A stretch of 64,000 bases of DNA, from positions 212,130-276,129 of the forward strand of contig JAFEAL010000003.1 in NCBI GenBank assembly GCA_018266435.1, written 5' to 3'. The DNA comes from Bacteroidota bacterium (GTDB lineage: Bacteria; Bacteroidota; Bacteroidia; Cytophagales; Cyclobacteriaceae). A program made the position numbers and the translations under genes. The notes under the pieces were generated by a model. It ran no database searches. It had not been told where the DNA came from and was given only the letters and a program-made list of their open reading frames with translations. Shown here piece after piece: positions 62,666 through 64,000 of this stretch (its first letter is position 1; every line of letters starts with the position of its first letter).

Positions 62666-63943
62666 ATGGCAAATAACCGGCTTGACCGAATCCTTCTCCG
62701 AGAAAAAATATTTGCTTCAAAATATACCTACAAACGGGCAATATTGCGAGGCCAGTTGAGTATTGTAGGCGCATGCGTAGGAATAGTTTACACCATTTTT
62801 GATCTGAGCAACCAGTTATACGTTAACCTGTCATTTTATTTTCTACTGGTTACACTTTGCATCGTTGTATTTTTTTTAAATCGAACCGGAAAATACAACC
62901 AGGCTAATTTAATTTTTCTTTCGGTATTGATTTTTATTCTATACGGCTTTGCCGATAATGATGAGAGCCGCACAGGTGTAAGTGTGTATTTCATTATTTA
63001 CGCACTTATTGCATTAACTCTGTGTGGCCGTGAGCAGTTGCGTTTAGGGTTATTATTTTCTTTTTTAGCATTTGCCGGATTTTTCCTGGCCTACTTTGTT
63101 GATCTTCCACACCTGATTCAAGCGGCTAAGTATGCTGATCAGTATATTACTTTTTCTTTTGTGATCAATTTTGTTGTAACCTTTTTAGTGTCGGTTTTAC
63201 TAATCTTTTTTTCACTAGACATTAATTATCAGACCGAACAAGAGCTTTCTCTCAATAATCAATTACTATTAAAAACTAACCGCGAACTCGACCGGTTTGT
63301 TTACAGCGCCTCGCATGATTTGCGTGCCCCGCTTAGTTCATTGCTAGGACTAATTGAACTGACTCAACGCAGCACCGACCCCGAAGAATTAAAATACTGT
63401 TTAAAACTGATGCGCATCCGGGTAAAAGATTTAGATGCATTTATCAATGAGATCATAGACTACTCGCGCAACACGCGCCAAGAGTTGCGACCGGAAAATT
63501 TTAATTTACTGGAGTTGGTAAAGGAAGCGACTGACGGACTAAAGTTCGGCCTTGGAATGGAAGATATTTTTATAAAATACGAGATCACTCCCGATCTAAT
63601 CATTCACACTGACCGGTCGAGGCTGAAAGTTATTCTCAACAACCTGATCGGCAATGCACTCAAATACAGTAAACACAATGAAAAAGAACAAGTGGTTAAG
63701 GTCATTGCAAAAAAAGAAAATCAAAAACTAACCATTACTATTGAAGACAATGGCATTGGCATCGAAGAAATTCACCTACCTAAAATTTTTGATATGTTTT
63801 ACCGGGCATCCGAAAAATCACATGGCTCGGGGCTTGGCCTGTATATTGTAAAAGAAACCCTGGAAAGACTCTCCGGAAAAATTTCGGTATCATCAATACC
63901 CAATCAAGGCTCTGTTTTCAACGTAGAAATTCCGGTTCATTAA
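62666..63943 (+). CDS. Membrane sensor histidine kinase
   Basis: A 425-residue kinase with five or six membrane helices (about residues 30-183), a short linker and a HisKA domain with His217 in SASHDLRAPLSSL, then a HATPase_c domain with NLIGNALKYSKHN (N box), DNGIGIEE (G1) and HGSGLGLYIVKE (G2). The membrane part resembles 7TMR-like sensor regions, but no ligand domain is recognised. No response regulator is next to it in the window. The gene is complete; the last 57 bases hold nothing I can call. Confidence 0.92.
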   Translation: MANNRLDRILLREKIFASKYTYKRAILRGQLSIVGACVGIVYTIFDLSNQLYVNLSFYFLLVTLCIVVFFLNRTGKYNQANLIFLSVLIFILYGFADNDESRTGVSVYFIIYALIALTLCGREQLRLGLLFSFLAFAGFFLAYFVDLPHLIQAAKYADQYITFSFVINFVVTFLVSVLLIFFSLDINYQTEQELSLNNQLLLKTNRELDRFVYSASHDLRAPLSSLLGLIELTQRSTDPEELKYCLKLMRIRVKDLDAFINEIIDYSRNTRQELRPENFNLLELVKEATDGLKFGLGMEDIFIKYEITPDLIIHTDRSRLKVILNNLIGNALKYSKHNEKEQVVKVIAKKENQKLTITIEDNGIGIEEIHLPKIFDMFYRASEKSHGSGLGLYIVKETLERLSGKISVSSIPNQGSVFNVEIPVH

Positions 63944-64000
63944 AATCCCGTACCTGAGTGGTTGTGAGAGCTGAGCACATCCAGCGAGAGGGCCAAACTT

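Noticed and set aside
1..64000. tRNA, rRNA, CRISPR arrays, complete IS or prophage
   Set aside because: I looked through the intergenic stretches for cloverleaf-type ends, repeat-spacer periodicity, transposase or integrase motifs and phage structural genes and saw none. A tRNAscan or ISfinder run would settle it.

Overview
The window is a piece of a Bacteroidota chromosome, most likely from the Cytophagales. The evidence is a porP-gldK-gldL-gldM-gldN block (core of the type IX secretion system, T9SS, and gliding motor), a secreted protein with a T9SS type A C-terminal sorting domain, several families common in Bacteroidota (BatD, GWxTD, DUF2723, DUF4286), and TAnnTTTG-like -7 promoter elements with no consistent Shine-Dalgarno sequences. 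It is almost entirely ordinary, densely packed chromosomal sequence. I saw no rRNA, tRNA, CRISPR array, intact insertion sequence or prophage.

Layout. 1-6.4 kb: the 3' part of hemD, then porP and gldKLMN, closed by a terminator. 6.5-13.2 kb (mostly minus strand): an alanine/saccharopine dehydrogenase-like enzyme with DUF4286 and AIM24 proteins, a beta-barrel protein, gltX, an M48 protease, and a run of small membrane proteins (DUF4870-like, DUF2752, TM2). 13.3-21.4 kb: pirin, RidA, a truncated-looking hydroxyacyl-CoA dehydrogenase, acyl-CoA dehydrogenase, YugP-type protease, rfaE2, queG and several small proteins. 21.6-29 kb: batD, aroC, the selD-mnmH selenium pair, rlmB, a GWxTD protein and a methyltransferase. 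29-36.4 kb: a large DUF2723 membrane glycosyltransferase, a TPR protein, a polytopic membrane protein and a glycosyltransferase.

36.7-46.4 kb is a polysaccharide assembly and export locus. It has a Wzm/Wzt ABC exporter whose ATPase carries a C-terminal carbohydrate-binding extension, two methyltransferases and four glycosyltransferases. Two closely similar nucleotide-sugar epimerases flank it. Directly downstream lies a PKD-repeat protein (about 1180 residues) with a T9SS sorting domain, followed by about 0.8 kb with no convincing gene. 50.8-57.6 kb: divIC/ftsB, a barrel protein, and the threonine operon thrA-thrB-thrC followed by an Ldh-family oxidoreductase. 57.8-64 kb: a DUF4139 protein, an ECF-like sigma factor overlapping a one-helix membrane protein, a CPA2 antiporter coupled to a UspA protein, and a histidine kinase.

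The strongest less-obvious signal is a 34-codon leader peptide ahead of thrA, rich in Thr and Ile codons near its stop. It is followed by competing inverted repeats, which points to attenuation-type control of threonine synthesis. Other points of interest are a tandem GCAA-N4-TTGC dyad ahead of batD, a palindrome ahead of gltX, a pair of related hairpins at 19.8 kb, a 34-base perfect palindrome between convergent genes at 59.4 kb, and selenium genes that seem to serve tRNA selenouridine only. I did not find a clearly new multi-gene defence or mobile system.
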